Positions 24,109 to 39,100 of a stretch of 64,000 nt of DNA are shown in pieces. Positions within the stretch are counted from its first letter, which is position 1. Each line of letters begins with the position of its first letter. Below the pieces are notes generated by a model. It had not been told where the DNA came from. It saw nothing but the letters and a program-made list of their open reading frames with translations, and ran no database searches. Location: NCBI GenBank assembly GCA_016785225.1, contig JAFBJZ010000510.1, positions 496,001 to 560,000 on the forward strand, given 5' to 3'. Both the position numbers and the translations under genes were made by a program. Source of the stretch: Psettodes erumei (lineage: Eukaryota; Chordata; Actinopteri; Pleuronectiformes; Psettodidae).

Positions 24109-27100
24109 TTAAGAAATCTGGTTGTTGAGCTGTCCGGGGTATTTCTCAAACCTCCTCTCTGCCTCCTCGCTGAACGCATCACCTGTGAGGATTTTAAAAA
24201 GAATACATTTTAAAGAATACATAATTGTTTCAAAGCCAAATCTGACATTGACGGCTGGTAGTTTTAGTGTTTCTGGCCACTCACCAATGTGGCAGTTATG
24301 GAACCAGATTCGATGTCCATCGTACTTGCAGTTGCATTTCATGGCGTTGTTGGTGAAGTCGCTCTCGGCCACTTCGTGATTGGGATTGATCACAACCTGA
24401 GCAGATGAGCAACACAAAAATAACCATATGATAAAGTGAATGTTCGCAGGACATGACAGCTCTTCTTTTACTTCTCGTGGAGTCTGACATGCTAAATTGA
24501 GTACACTAAGTAGTAAGCAAGTAAATTGTGTGACAGCTGGATTAAATATGAGTGCATTTTTAGCGGGATCGTGGATGTGTTTGTTGGGTTTCTGCGTTTC
24601 TGCACCGACCAGGATGCGCCCGTGGTCTACAATCACCTGCATGATGTAGTTTCCAGGTTTTACATCTGTGATGTCGATCCACTGGCAGTCAATGTCGTGG
24701 CGGTACAAATCCCAGCAGCCCACGGTGATGCCCTGATCGCCAAAGTTAGCGCACTCGTACCTCTTGGAAACGCCTGAGTGTCACACAAAAAAGATGTGCT
24801 GAACTCATATAGATTACATTTTATAAAGTGTACACAAATCCTCATTTGACGGGAAGGTGAAGCTATTTTTCTGTGTTCGACTGGCTGATTAACTTTACAT
24901 ATGAAAGACCAACTGAGTCTTGTTCTGTTTTTATTAATATGAAGGTAAAAATACAAATGAAGACAATATAAACCAATTAGTTTAAATAAATGATACATAA
25001 ATAAACAGTTGAATGTATAAATATGTATAAATCAATATCTAATATATGCTTTTCAAAATTGCAAAGCAGCAAACAAAACAAGTTTCCTTTACCTTTATAG
25101 TAATAATATTGAACTACGGCATACATATGTGACAGCTCAGATAATTTACATTGCACACTTCCTGCTATTTGTGATTCTTCATCCCTTTGGTTCTCCACAC
25201 AAATGAAACAACACCTTCAACGCATCGGACTCACTCTCTTGACAGTCTGTGTCCTCCAGGCAGAAACTGGCTTTGTGTCCCTCTGCCACTTTGGTACCGT
25301 TGGCGTTCAGCAGATCGTAGTGGGTGAAAACATTCATGCTGTGGTAGTGGCTGTAAAACACAGAGAGATGACATTTGCAAGACAGCAACAACAACATCAA
25401 ACAGGTCCTGGCAGTATTTATTTGACGTCTATTACAAAACGAAGCAATGTTTACACAATCACGCGGTTTGAAACACTTGAAATGTGCTGAACAAACCTCA
25501 GTGAACCAACTTAAACTTTATTTTTGGTGGTGGTGGTGGTTGGGTGGGGGGTGGATATGGGGGGTAGCTCGTAACATTTGACTTTCGTGTTTGTATCTTT
25601 TAAAACTCTAGTCTGCTTTAAACAGACCTATCCTCTATGTTAAAAACTTTTAACATTACCCATGGCAGGCGTGCCAGACCCAGGAGTGCCGCCCAGCCTT
25701 TGGCTTGAAGTCAGCACGGCCGATGTTGTGGATCTGGGAGGAGAAGCGGAGCAGGCGACGGTGTCCGTACGGCCAGTTTGCCTTCGATGCAGATTTCGAC
25801 AGGCAGTCCTCCTCGGCAGCGCAGTAGAGCATGTGCAGGGGGCGATCCTCGATGTAAACCGTCTGCTGGACCAGAGAGGCGTTCAGGACCAGGTCAGAGG
25901 CCGCTGGATATGGAGGGAGACGCAGGATGAGAACTGAGATACAGCATGTCCCTCATTCGTCCTTCCTCATCACATCAGGAAGAGAAGAACTTTGCTTAAA
26001 AGTGCAAGTAAGGAATTTGTCTTTCTGATAATGTAATACCAGGTAGATGAATGTTTGTTAAAATTTTATGACATATACCTCAAAAAGGATCCAAATTATA
26101 ATGAAAAACAGGTAATCTCAAATCACTTCCATGTTTCCAGGCACTAATCATCACATTGTTTAAGTGGTAGTGAATCTTCATAGAATGACAATGCGATGCC
26201 ATTTCTCTGTCCAACAATTTGACAAACTGACAGGTTTTATGACATTTTGGAAGAGTTTAGATGAACTTTTTTAAAAAAATATGTTGAATCAAAGCACGTT
26301 CATTTGAAACCCAATATCACATAAAATATCTTAATGGGCTTTACAGGCTGATGTTAATCTCGTTCCCTGCCCAAAAAGCCCAAGCTCCCTACGAAGAGAA
26401 AGAAATACTTTTCCATAAAAGTGTCAAAGACTGATTGGCTCGACAGAAGTTTGGGTTTGTTTTTCCCTAATCTTGGCAGGTTTATCTCATTATTCTTGTT
26501 ACTGAACTACAAAGAGAATCCAGTTTCTTGTGCAAATTGATTAATGCTGCAACATTTCCATTTGTATCTCTTGCAAAAAAAAGAGATTTTGATCTCAATG
26601 AGCCTTTTATCTTGTGAAATAATGAAAAAATTAAAATTCTGTTGCTGCTCACTCACTCTCAGAGCAGATGACTCCCGCTGAAAACCTTGCCGCCGCTTTT
26701 TGGCAGTTTACGGTTTTGTGATGCTGGCACTGACTCAGAGACATCTCGTGCCCTACGCATTTCACGCCGCTCATCACCATCTCCGTCACGTTACTGCTGT
26801 CCCAGTACCAGGTTTCCTTAGACGGGGTTAGACGAGGGCAAACAGACAAACAGGCAAAAACAAACACAAATGGTGCATTGATCAGAAAGCGATCATTCCC
26901 AAATGGAGCTGCAGAGAGTTCAGCGTGTTCAACGTTGCTGCTCTGAAAAACAGATGTCCATGACTCATTTTTGGCTGCTCGCTGTGGAGTTTACAATCGC
27001 TGGAGCACAATAACTTTGCGCAGATACTGAGTGATTCAATAATCATACCACTTACTGAAAGGCCTCTTAATTTTACGCCACTATAAACATAATGACAGAC

Positions 27101-30100
27101 GTACTGGAAATAGATCAGCTAAGCTATGAGCCACATTATTCAAGACTTTTGTATCATGTTGCTTTGGTTATTTGTGTAGTATTTATTTTCATTTCTGTGT
27201 TTTTTTTGTGTGTGCACCACCTAAATGGTGGTGGAGTGGAGTATGTTAGCTTGTCAGGAATCTCTTAAAACAAGATGATACTTCTCAAGAGGCTCAGTCT
27301 GTAAACAATAATAAGTGTTTAGTATTTCATTGGGAAACAAATCTCTCCATTTAACTCCGTGGTCCTACTTACGGTGATGGCATGCATGGCGTAGCCGAGC
27401 CCTAGCTGCCTGCAAGCCACCATGGCTTCCTTTGTGGTCCAGCCTGTGCTGCACAATGTGCCCCACTTGGACCCAACCTGAACCTCCACCCGGCCCTCAT
27501 AATTGCTCCGGCCGCCCACTATCCGGATCTGCAGAGACGTCCTGCTGGGAGTCAGTGAGGGTACACACTTCCTGTCCTGTCTCTGAACTGTCTGGGCTAA
27601 GACTCCACGCGATCGTGTACAGTCCTCGGGCAGTGGAAAATAATCTCTGAAGCAGCAGTTTGGTTAGACTTTACTAGGCGAGGAGAAGGTTAACATGGTT
27701 TCCAGATGAGGTCACCGCTTGGCTTTGCTTGGGATTAGAAACTTCATGTGTGGCTGCTTTGCCCACATGGAACAGACCAAACCAGTGTCTGGCTCTTCCA
27801 TGTGGGATTAGAAGCACCCACTCCATATGGAAATTATGATATACTGTCATACGTTAGTGCACGCATGTTCAAGTATATTCCAAGAATACATACACCAAAC
27901 ATTTAGCATTAGAACTAGGTTTTAGGAATGTATGTGAATGCTTGACGTGAAATGTGGAATATATTTGAACATATATGTGCAAAATTTAAAATAATTATAC
28001 AAAACAATCAGTGGCCACTTTAAAAGATGCACCTTCCTATCTGCACGTACAGCTCGCTCTCTTGGGATGGCTGAGCCAACGCACGACTACATGACAGGAA
28101 AAAGTCTTGTGCTGCCAGAGAAGCTGGACGTGCAGCACGTCCGCCTGGAATTTTTAATCTGTTTCGTTCTTGGTGTCTGGATTCGCTGAGCTGCAGGCCC
28201 TGAGGGTGACAGAGTCCTGGTCATGATTTAAAACCAAATGCAGGTTCCAAGTATGAAGCCCTCTCATGACCTGCTAATGGTAATCATTACAAGATGGTTC
28301 AATGACACGACGGTGACTTCAGATCATCCCAAAGATGTCAGCCCAACAGAGCACCTGCATGGACAAAATCTCTGTGGAGTGTTTCTGACACTTCTTGACT
28401 TCACATTTTTTAATCATCTAAACCTCATCAGATCATTATTGCACTGGACTGATGTCTTATTTTCTTGAATCAAGGATGTTGCTACATATTTCTAGTACAA
28501 ATCAATTAGTTTCTTAAAAAAAGAATTTCTGTGTCCCAAAGTACTGGTTCCTAACCTCAGGGTCAGAATCCTCTCCCTTCCAAGGGACCCCAAGATAAAT
28601 CTGAGAGGTCACAAAGTACGTCTCTTAAACAGTTTTCTCCAACTCACTATTATTTTATTTATTATTTTAACAATATAGGAAGGAAAAATCTCTGTTTCAT
28701 TGATGTAAGACTCCAAGGACTCTGTTTTACACTCTGAGAGAATTCATGCAAAAAAGTGGCCACTCAGTGTTCCTGACAGTATATATTATTTGCATATGTC
28801 AAAAGACAACCTGAGGGTCAGAGCCGCTCTGCTCTGCTGCAGGAAGTTGCCCTCGTGGTGTTAATAACCTACTTGCAGGCCTTGGTTAGCGTAGCCCAGG
28901 CCCAGCTGCCTGCAGGCCACCATGGCCTCTGTGGTGCTCCAGCTCTCTCCGCAGATCAGGCCCCAGCTCTGTGTCCCGTTAGAGTCTGAGCTCAGCACCT
29001 CCACGCGGCCCTCGTAACGGGTCCGTCCTCCTGTGAGTCGGATCTGTGCGGGGCCGAGGAGTTAGGAACCACAAAGCAGAGCGTAGATACACGAGGGCCC
29101 GGCTGGATAAAAACTCCATTTTCTGTGACTGATTTGATCAACGTTTCGTTCTGGAGTTTTATCCCTTTGAGCCCAGACTCTGTGTATTTAGAGGAGACAT
29201 GAGTATAATCTGGTAAAATACAAACTGTACAACCAGAAATACTCTGTGTTAAATGGAAATCACTGTTGTCAGAAAAAAAGGATGTGCAAAAGTGCAGTTA
29301 ATGAAATGAAATTACTCTAATTTGTTCTGAGTTGGTTTCAAGCAATTTAACTAATCAAAATTCAAATCTAAACATCTTTCATGACAGCAGTGAAGGAATA
29401 TTGGGGTGAAAATGTGAGATTTCTATAGTTATTAGCTCTACAATTTACATATTAGGGCAGTTAAATCAGCAAAGAACTGAATTAATGGAGAGAACAATGG
29501 AAACAGTATGAAATTAACTATCATTCAACTTCTTTCCTATGCTACATTTATCACAGCAGGACAAAACAAAAAGAAATCTGTTACTGATGCACAGTCTTCA
29601 CAATTACTCCACATAAACTCTGTAATACAAGTAGAAACAATTCAAACAACCATTTCCTAAAAGTGACAAAGCAAGGTTAATAGATGAAGGAGGTTCAGGT
29701 CTGACCGAGTTCTCGAGGCCCATGTAGGGTATGTTGCAGCGGACAGCGGCGTCCTCCATGTGTTGACAGTCCTCTAATGTGATGTTTTTAAAGGGGCAGT
29801 TCCAGATGGACTTCTCCTGACCGACGCACTTCACCTCGTTCATGTAGATTGGACCCATTCCTGGACAGTCGGGATTCGAGACAGACGACAGTAAGATAGA
29901 GACGTAAGTAAGATAGAGTTTGACATGGACACGGTCAATTCTCATTTCGTTTTTTATCATATTTGTTTTTTTTTGAGACAATCGGTAGCTTAGTTGGTAT
30001 GACTGTTTTTTCACAGACAGTACATTTTGAACTCTAACTTTCTATATCTTCCAACCGTTTTAGCATCATTTATAGTTTCTCTAAGAATAATTTTCAAGTA

Positions 30101-33100
30101 TCAGTTGTCATCACAGCCCAGACTCTTTCTTTAGTCTTTCTTTCTAAAAAGCAACTAAGCATTACATAGAAATCTGTGTTGTATGTGAAAGGAGTCCAGG
30201 CTCTGTGTGAGTTGCAAAAACTGCAGCACTTAATGAGCCTGAGTCCGTTTGAAAAGGTGCTTGGAACAGAAATCCAGGCCAGGTCACGACTGCTTTTTGG
30301 ACCCTGATCAAAACTCTAGTTTCAAGTTCCAGACTGCTTGAGAAAATCTGGGCCAAGACAAATGAATCCCTCAAACAGCCACTGCTAACATTCTCCCTGA
30401 CCTCAAACAGGGAAGTCTTTTTCCTTGGATTTTCTGTTGATGGAGTAAATCTCTTCTTTCTTATTTTAGCCGCAGTAGCTTGTCACTGGGTGAATAATTT
30501 AACTAATGTTACTGCGAGCAGAATCGTAAGAGCTGACCATTCTCTGCTGTAGCAGAATGACTCAGATGAAAAAGCTTTAATGAACTGGACACAGGTTGAA
30601 CCGCGACTGATGTGAAAATGCCACAGCTAACATCCATGCAGACCTGCAGTCTTTTTACAAAACACAGCAGCTCCCGGGGGTAACTGCCCAGCTCACTTTT
30701 TAACCTGAGGCATGTTTGCTGAGCGTGCATGCCCTCTGTCAGCGACACCCCGCGTCACGTTCACTCCGTGAACTCTCACTCCATCGCTACGTGTCATAGC
30801 CCCGTGAGTCGACTGGTTTATGCAATTCCTATGAAAGGAATTCCTTCAGCGGTGCTGGTTTCCGACTTGGGTGACGCTCAGCAATGCTCCTTGGACTAAC
30901 TCGGCCAGGTGGTGGTCTGACACCCATCTGAGCACAGAGCTGGTACACTGATGCCTCAAAGAGATTTTGTGACAAACCTCCTCGGCCAGCTTCCTCTGCG
31001 GTGGAAATCATAATGTACACAGACGGCCTCACCCAGCTGCCCATCAAAAGACCCGCTTGTTCCTGGACCGCTTACCCAAACACTATGCACATCTCCACGC
31101 GCTGGAGGGGAATCACTAATGAGGTCACACGCACAAAGATAAATTCTTATAATAACACGCACTTATTTTGTTTGGTCGGGGAAGAATTATTCAAATGATA
31201 TGTTTCATTTCCAGGGGCACAGAGAAAATTAAATCCTATGGCACAAATATTCACCCTTCAATATTAGACAATCACAACCATATATTCCAATAAAAGTCCC
31301 CAAAACATTTCAAATATAAAATATAACTCATTAAGCACCAGAATAAAATGCCTTTTGCATTAAACCTGATTTACTGCTACTCATGTGGAGGCCAGGCGGC
31401 TCAGACAGGAGCTGGACTTGTGAAACTGACCGTCTCATTTTCACATGAAATGGTCCATGGCACAGCTGGAATAACACACATGGTTTTCTTTTCTCCAAAA
31501 TGCCTGACAGACAGTGAGGAGTCAGAGACGCTCGCGGTAAAGAGCAATTTAATGAAAAAGGAACTTTATGGGGGGTTCATGAAGTGAGGCGACTGCATTT
31601 GGCGAGCGCGTTGGTGAAAAAGACGCAGTCACGGAGAGGAAACGTTTACTGCGGTGGGTTCCCTCTCTGTTCCTCTCCTTTCTTCATGCACAACATTCCT
31701 TTACTTACTGAAATAAGATGAAAATGAGGAGGTTGTGTTGAGAGCAGATTATCAGAGATGACCTGCGAGATAAGACAGGCAGCTGCTGACTGAAGTCCCT
31801 CTCTGGTTACAGGGAGACCTCCACCCTCCTACCCACAGGGGGCGGATTCAAAGGGATTTAATTAAAAGCATAGAACTGACCAAGCTATCCTCGTCAACAG
31901 CCTCATAAACAGCAATGATAGGAAATGGGGACTTATTTTTTTTTCGCCGTGTCATTTTTATTTTGTATAAGTGTGCAGCATGGAGCTTAAAGGCTAACTT
32001 TTACTTCTACAAACATTTGAAGGACTGCAGAAATAATGTCACTGACTGAGTTCCGATCCAAATTCTTTGAGAGGTTTGCTAAACTGGACACTTTGATGGC
32101 AGGGTGAACCTTGAGATGTTTGTACAGGATGGACAGGCTGGCCAAATCACACTCGGGTTGAATATTCCAACGCTATTTGGCCTCCCCTCAAACAGCGGGC
32201 AGACTACTTCCTTTTTAATTTTTCACTGGACTTCTGTCTGAAGTTATGAAGCAAAAAAAAAAAGTCAGCTCACCAATGAAGCATGCTGGATCAGTGCTCA
32301 CTGCTGAATCACAGTAATAAATATCTATCTAGATGAGAACTGTCTTAAAAACCCTGAGCCTGGTGGATGATGATAGATAAATCCTGATCCACATTTAAAT
32401 TTGGTTCCTTAATTCGTATATCAATCATTTTCGACCATTTCTTTTTCAGCCGCAGGCTTCGGTGTCTGACCTTGACCCATGCGACCTCCGGTGAGAGCCT
32501 CCTTGGCGCTGCCGAAGCCGAGCTCCCTGCAGACGACGCTGGCTGACTGCAGGTTCCAGCGATCATCGCACACTGTACCCCACTCGTTGTCTTTCAGCAC
32601 CTCCACCCGGCCCTCGCCCAGCTTGGCGCCTCCCTTCAGCCTGATGTTTTTCTAGACAAACAAGCAGACACATGAAACAGTATTTTCATTTTGTGTGCGG
32701 CAGGTCAGTCTTCTGAGCAGCCTGACAGGGATCCACGGTAATCTGACCAGACTCCCAACAAATAAGTTTTAACAGCTGTGTACAGAAGGAAGTTTATTAT
32801 CCTTAATTTAGACTGCTTCTATTTCTTAAAATGAAAAACATGCCGCTAAGATTTCACATATAATTATGGGACAGAAGTTAAGATTTTATGAAACTGCCGT
32901 TTCCAAGATCAAGAAGGAACTTTCACACTCAAAGAAATGAAGTTACACTTTTTAAGGGCCTGGATGTACCACAGTATCTCAGCGATCACAGGGGTCATTA
33001 AATAAAGTTTTTAAACTCAACTTGGAAAAAAGAAACTCATGTTTTTTGTAGCTGTGTTCATGGTGGAACCTAGAGGTGGATGACATAGGTAGCTGATATC

Positions 33101-36100
33101 TGATATTGTCAAATATCTAGTATCGTGGCAAATAGAGTTTAATTTCAATCTCAGAGTGCCCACACTTAGGAATCAAGTAACAAACTGTTTTACCGAAATT
33201 TTAAGTTTCTTTTTCGAGTTGCTGTTCGGTGAGAACAGCGGCCCCGGCATGCAGCTGACGACAGCTGGCATGCCGCCCTCGCAGGACGACGTGGCGTTTG
33301 GCTTGTTGAACTCCAGGGGGCAGGCTGCCAGGTGCACCTCTGTGCCCGTACATGCCACAGAGTGGACGTGGAAGTAGTTCTTCTGACGCTCCAAATACAA
33401 CCTGGAGGGAGCAGAGACAGGGGCACAGGACTAGGACTCTGATAACAAACTGAATGAATGAATGAATGACTGAATGAATGCCTTTGTTGTGTTTACAGTC
33501 GAGTGAAAAATAAAGGCCTGGCAATGTGTTTACAAGTAATGCATTAACATATTTTATCCTCCTGATGTACAATGAATAAAACTGAACAGCTTGGCCTGTT
33601 TGTCTTCAGGTCATAAAACATGAACACAATCAATTCATAGATATTGTCTGACAGTATTAATACTTTTGCTGGACAAAAGAATAAAAATCACACAATGTAT
33701 TCGCTTTGGATAGATTATAGCTTCTTCCCCTATTCCAGTATTTATGCTAAGATATGATAATTTAATATTTCCTGTGGAGACATAACCACTGGCAGGAAAA
33801 GCAATATCTGTTTTTCCAGAGTGTAAAACTATTCCTTTAACTTGTCCAGAGCAAACAGCTCATTGTTATCAAAATTCCTTCTTAGAATTAGTATGGTGTT
33901 CACACATGTTGTTTTTGTGGTGTTTTAAGACCATTCTTCACTCATTTAGCACTTGCACTGAGTATTTAAACAACTATTGGACTGGATTGAGCCTTAGGCC
34001 GTGGATGTGACTTGGATAATTATCTTGAGAACACCCAGCATTATTTTTTGCTAATCCTGACTTTGTCATCAGTTTATATGTCAGCTTGTTTGTGGAAGCA
34101 GCATGTGTGTGGGTCTTTTCAGACATCTTGAACTGACCCATTGGACTGCTTATCCTCAGATTACCTTTTGTCAGGGCTGCTCTGTTTAGACTTAGAGTTA
34201 GCTTTAGCTTTGGATGTCTGCCTGCAAGGTAAACACGGGTTAGACTGCACAGTTAGGAGGAGAGAATGACGGTGACAAGGTGAAAAATCAGAGTGACAAA
34301 GGTTACATGATGCACAATTTATGTTAAAAACACTGTTCAAAAGGATGTGTCTCCTTCAACAAAAGGTTTTTGAAATGCAGTTAGCAACACAAAATGTGTC
34401 ATTTTCAATATATTTCTTATGTTCTGATCACACGAGGCACAGATTTATTGAAAGAGATACATCCCTGTAGTTAAAAAACAAAGAATTCCATCACTTCAAA
34501 CTTTTCTTCTGACACTTTTCATCAGCACAGGTGCACATTCACAGCATGGCCAAATATATGTGGGCACCAGTGTTTCTACATATGTTTGACTGGCATTATT
34601 TTCCATAGTTTGAACAAGTCGCTTTAGTTCCAATTAAGGGAAATCTGATGCATTATATTATGTATATAGCATTCAGTGATATTTTAAACAACAGCATGCT
34701 TCCAGCAATAGTTCTGTGAAGGCTGCGCAAAGTCCGGCTCATAAAGAAACACGGTGGAAGAATTTGTCTCAGCCATTTCCAAAACCTTTGGGATGAACTG
34801 GAAGTGGGACAAATGAGCATGTTGTTTGGGTGTCCATATACCTTTGGCCATGGCATATAAAGATTGATCATTAATATATATTAGCAGAAACTATACTATT
34901 CTGACTATAGCTTTTCTACTGTGCCAATGTGAACCTCAAGTTACCACATTGATTTTGATGTATGGCACTGCTTTTTGTGTGGATGGGATGTAATTACACT
35001 ACAGACGTAGGTGCACTTATTAATGAACAGTTATACTGCACAGTCTACATTGATGGGTTCTTCAGCTTTGTCGGTACAAGGCCAAAATATCAATTGTCCT
35101 AAGGTAATATAAAAGAAAGAAATCCCCCCAAAAATATTCATTGCTATTGTTTTTTCACTGTAATAATTTGCCTTAGTTCATTTGCTTTGTAATTTTCCAA
35201 ACTCATGACCAAGATTATGTAACGTAACAACTTTCAAAAAACTAAAACGTGTAATGGACTGACTTCCTGACAGTCACAGTCCAACGTGGCAAACTCCACC
35301 CGTCTGGCACGCTAAGCGGGCTAAAACAAATGCTGCGAAATATTTGCGACCAGATGCAGGTCCTGTGACTGTTTCAGCGGAAGAACCCTTTTTGTCACCT
35401 CCAAAAAGCATGCCATACTGAGGAATGGGGATTTCGACAGTTGTGTTAGATTAAAAGGGAATAATGAGGGGGGAAATGAAACTGGTCCCTGACACAGCAC
35501 AGACTGACAACATCTGTCCCATCACAAAAGGACTAGATGATAATAAACAGCAGATTAAGTTTGTTTCATCGTGATTTCAAATGGTCTGTGCAGTAGATAT
35601 AGAAGCTGCATGTGGTCAGGTGACAGTCTGTGCCGTGTCAGTAGAAGGTAAAAATGGAAATAAACAGAAAACTAACTCCCAACACCAGACAACCCTCAGT
35701 GATAGCAGGATAAAATCTAAATATACAACCCATTCACATGCTGCACACCATAATAACATGATATAAGAGAGAGCGGGGGAAGCGGTCAGCTATCTAGAAA
35801 CAGGAGCTAAACGGTTACTGTCTACTCCAGGACAGGAAACCCACTGTCAAAAAAACAACTGCGAGACTAAAACAGAGGTGATGCAGACGGAGGTGGACGG
35901 TGGGTTTTCCCGTGGCTGTGTACCTTCCGCCGGCCGCTACATTAACCTTTGGCTTGGAGACCTTCTCAGCCGCCTGCTTTTTCAGTTGTCTGCAACAGTG
36001 AGACAGCCAAATTGCATCACACACAGGAGAGAGACACTACACGCAAACACAACTTACACTGGCTGCGTACACGCGCGCACACACATTTCTGCACTGGTGC

Positions 36101-39100
36101 TGGAGGGTCAGTGGCGAATAACATTTTTGACATTCCACAGATTTTCAGTATATTATGTTGCAGACTTTATGTCACCACTAATAATACAAAGTAACACAAT
36201 GGAGGTCCGATCATCGACTATGCTGATTTTGACAATTAAACCTTCAGATTTCTCTTTCATGCTTATTTGAAATTACTTTAATAGCTGCTTCTTACTGTAA
36301 AAGGCTGCATTTAGTCTCTCCCTCTCATCAGCAAGTGTTTGAAGTGGTTTCAAATGCGGTTCCACCCTGACAGGCAAATACAGTAAGACTCTGAATGTGC
36401 CTGTCTGTCTGTATCTGCCTTCAAAACACCTTCATGATCAAGCTCTGCTTTTCCAGTGGGCACATGTCAAGTACTGACGTAAAAAACAAAAGCTGCGCTG
36501 GAGTTCTCCTGGTGTAAAACACTTGTGAAACGTTCGTGGTCCATTGCCAGCCCTTCGTGCACTCATGCCGTGTAACCAAAAAGAACGAAAAAAGGGTGGT
36601 GGGATTGACAGCACAGGACAATTCCACTGTTGCTGCTTTAACTCCAGTCGCTGCAGTCTGTCTGTTATGTGACCAACAACCCCCCCCCCCGCCTCTCCTG
36701 ACCCTGTATTATTTCCCAGAGCTTCAGCCTTCACACTGGCCTGAGAGAAAACACGTTTCCCCTCGTACTACTGTGAACCATCTGCGGGGGATGAATCAGA
36801 CGCCTTCGACTGGCGCGAGGCCAGGAATGCTGGACGGACAAACTGGAAAAAGAAAGTGGAGGTCAAGGAGCTGCTTTGTCCTCATAAACATTTTAAAAGT
36901 TGGAACTAACAATTATTTATTTTAATTTCGCATTTAGGGCTGAAACATCTTTTCAGTTAACTCATTTGTTGATGGCCGGGGGAATATTCAGCAAACTATC
37001 ACTTAATGCTCAGCACTTCCTCGTTCCATCTTCCCAGTCTGCAAACTACCGAACAGAGGCCAAGAACATGAAATATGTAACCCGACCGAGACACAAACCA
37101 AAAACACGGCTCTCCTGTCTATCCAAAGGAAAAACAAAAACATCCTCAGAGGGGAGAAATAAGAACCAGGACAATCAGAGGCTCATCCAAACACTTTGAG
37201 CTTCACGCGTGCTTTGCTATAGAACTGCAGCTCTGGCAGCCAGCAGAGAAAGTCTACACTCACCGTCGCTATCATATCCACTGTAAACAGCAGTTCCTGT
37301 AATGTCCACTCCTTACCAAACAAAGACTGAGATCCTGCTTGTGGTTTGGTCCAAGTGTTGCCACTTTGCTTTGCAGACGAAAACCACAGGAATGTCAGAA
37401 AGGCTGCAGCAAACATCCCATCTTCAGTGAACGAGAAAATTACAGCCCCTTTGCTGAGGGACTGTAATTTATATTGTTGGTACAGAGAAAATAAAAAGCC
37501 CTTCAACTTAAAACCTGCAAACGTGAAAATGATGGATCTCAGGGGATAATTGGAGGACCCTGGGCACCACTTTCCTATCTTTTGGGGTCTAATGATCAAG
37601 AGTGGCAAATGTGGCTGGAACTGGTCTGATGATCAGCAATAATGCCATAACCGTAAGGTGTAACCCAACTGTACGTCCACGTTAAGTGCTTGTATTGCCA
37701 CTGTCGGGCTCGGATTAAGCATCTGACAACATTATGGCAAGGTTCCCTAAAGAGATAGATGTTTCTGTTAAAGAGTGAGATCCTTTTTGTTTAACCAGAA
37801 ACAGCCATTATATCGCTCAGTTTAAATCCACCACACTCCTTTGACAAAAACAGTAATTTAACCGAATACGTGAGACGCTGGTCTACTGCTGCCTCGATCA
37901 CTTGGTAAAATCTGTGACCTCACGAACCTACACCGGGATCACACCTTCGCGCGTGAAATCGAGCGGTTCGCTTACTTGTAGAAGTTCTTGTTGACTTTCC
38001 TCTCGTGTGGGAATCCCAGCATGCCGCAGACCACGCGGGTGTTCTTGATCGTCCATCCCAGGTCACAGATATGCGCCCAGCCGTCTTTGTATTTCACCTC
38101 CACCACGCCCTCTGTGATGGGCAGCTTTCTTTTGGCCGCGCTGACCACGGGCCGGAGTCGCACCTCCTCTACTTTGTTCTCATCCACGTGGGCCTGGTGG
38201 GAGTGAGGCATTTAACATTTACCGTAAATCCCAGAGATGGCGCGACAGTAAATTCTGTATTTCGTTTGCCCCCTTAATGCAAACCTTTTTTCTTCACAGA
38301 TGTCACACGAAACTTTACTGAGAGCACGTCTTTCTGTAAGTTAATTGAGACGGGAGTGATATTTCTTTATATCCATACTGACACATCCATGCATACAGCC
38401 ATATGCTCACGCATCTTGACGACTTCTGAATGAGAGGAACAGGGTAAACACTGAGTCATAGCCATTACAGAGTAATTTTAGGTCTAACGCTCTCACTAAC
38501 AGCTCATAAGTGGTGAACGTGACTACCTCTGATTGCCAGCTTTGCAATGACTCACTTCCACTGTGGTTTATTTGGGGGAAAAAAAAACCTGGCTGCGATC
38601 GCAGATTGAAGCCTGGACGCCACATCTGACTGAGCCTGAATCACGGCAACAGGCAGAAAGATAGAGAGTAGTTCTGCATCTGAAAGTCTGCCCACTTACT
38701 CTTATGGAACTTTTTTTTTCATAAGATCCTTTAACAGGGACACCTCATCCAATCATCCATTCATTCAGGCTGCTTCCAGCGGTCCGTGAGTCCCCAGTCT
38801 AACCTTGTTCACCTGGGACCAGTCGGGTATCCAAATGAACATCGGAGGAGAAATCTCACCCAAGCTGTGTTTTCTGAGAGTAAGAGTGAAACTTGCCCTC
38901 AGGTTTAAACCTTTTTATCCAGGAAGGACGCAGCGATCATTTCTAGAAACCCCATGCTTCACGTTCGGCCATCATTCCCACTTGCGGGTAAATCAACACA
39001 ACCACTGTCTGATGATTCCACCGTCGATTTCGTTTTGGGTCAACCGTCTCTGTCATAACTAACTGTAGAAGCTAAACCATCCAGTTTCCCAGTGCAAAAT

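Noticed and set aside
24109..24723. A 204-codon minus-strand ORF at the loxl3 3' end read as one exon
   Set aside because: It spans three LOX exons and two introns. The family sequence breaks at clear GT-AG sites, so it is intron read-through.
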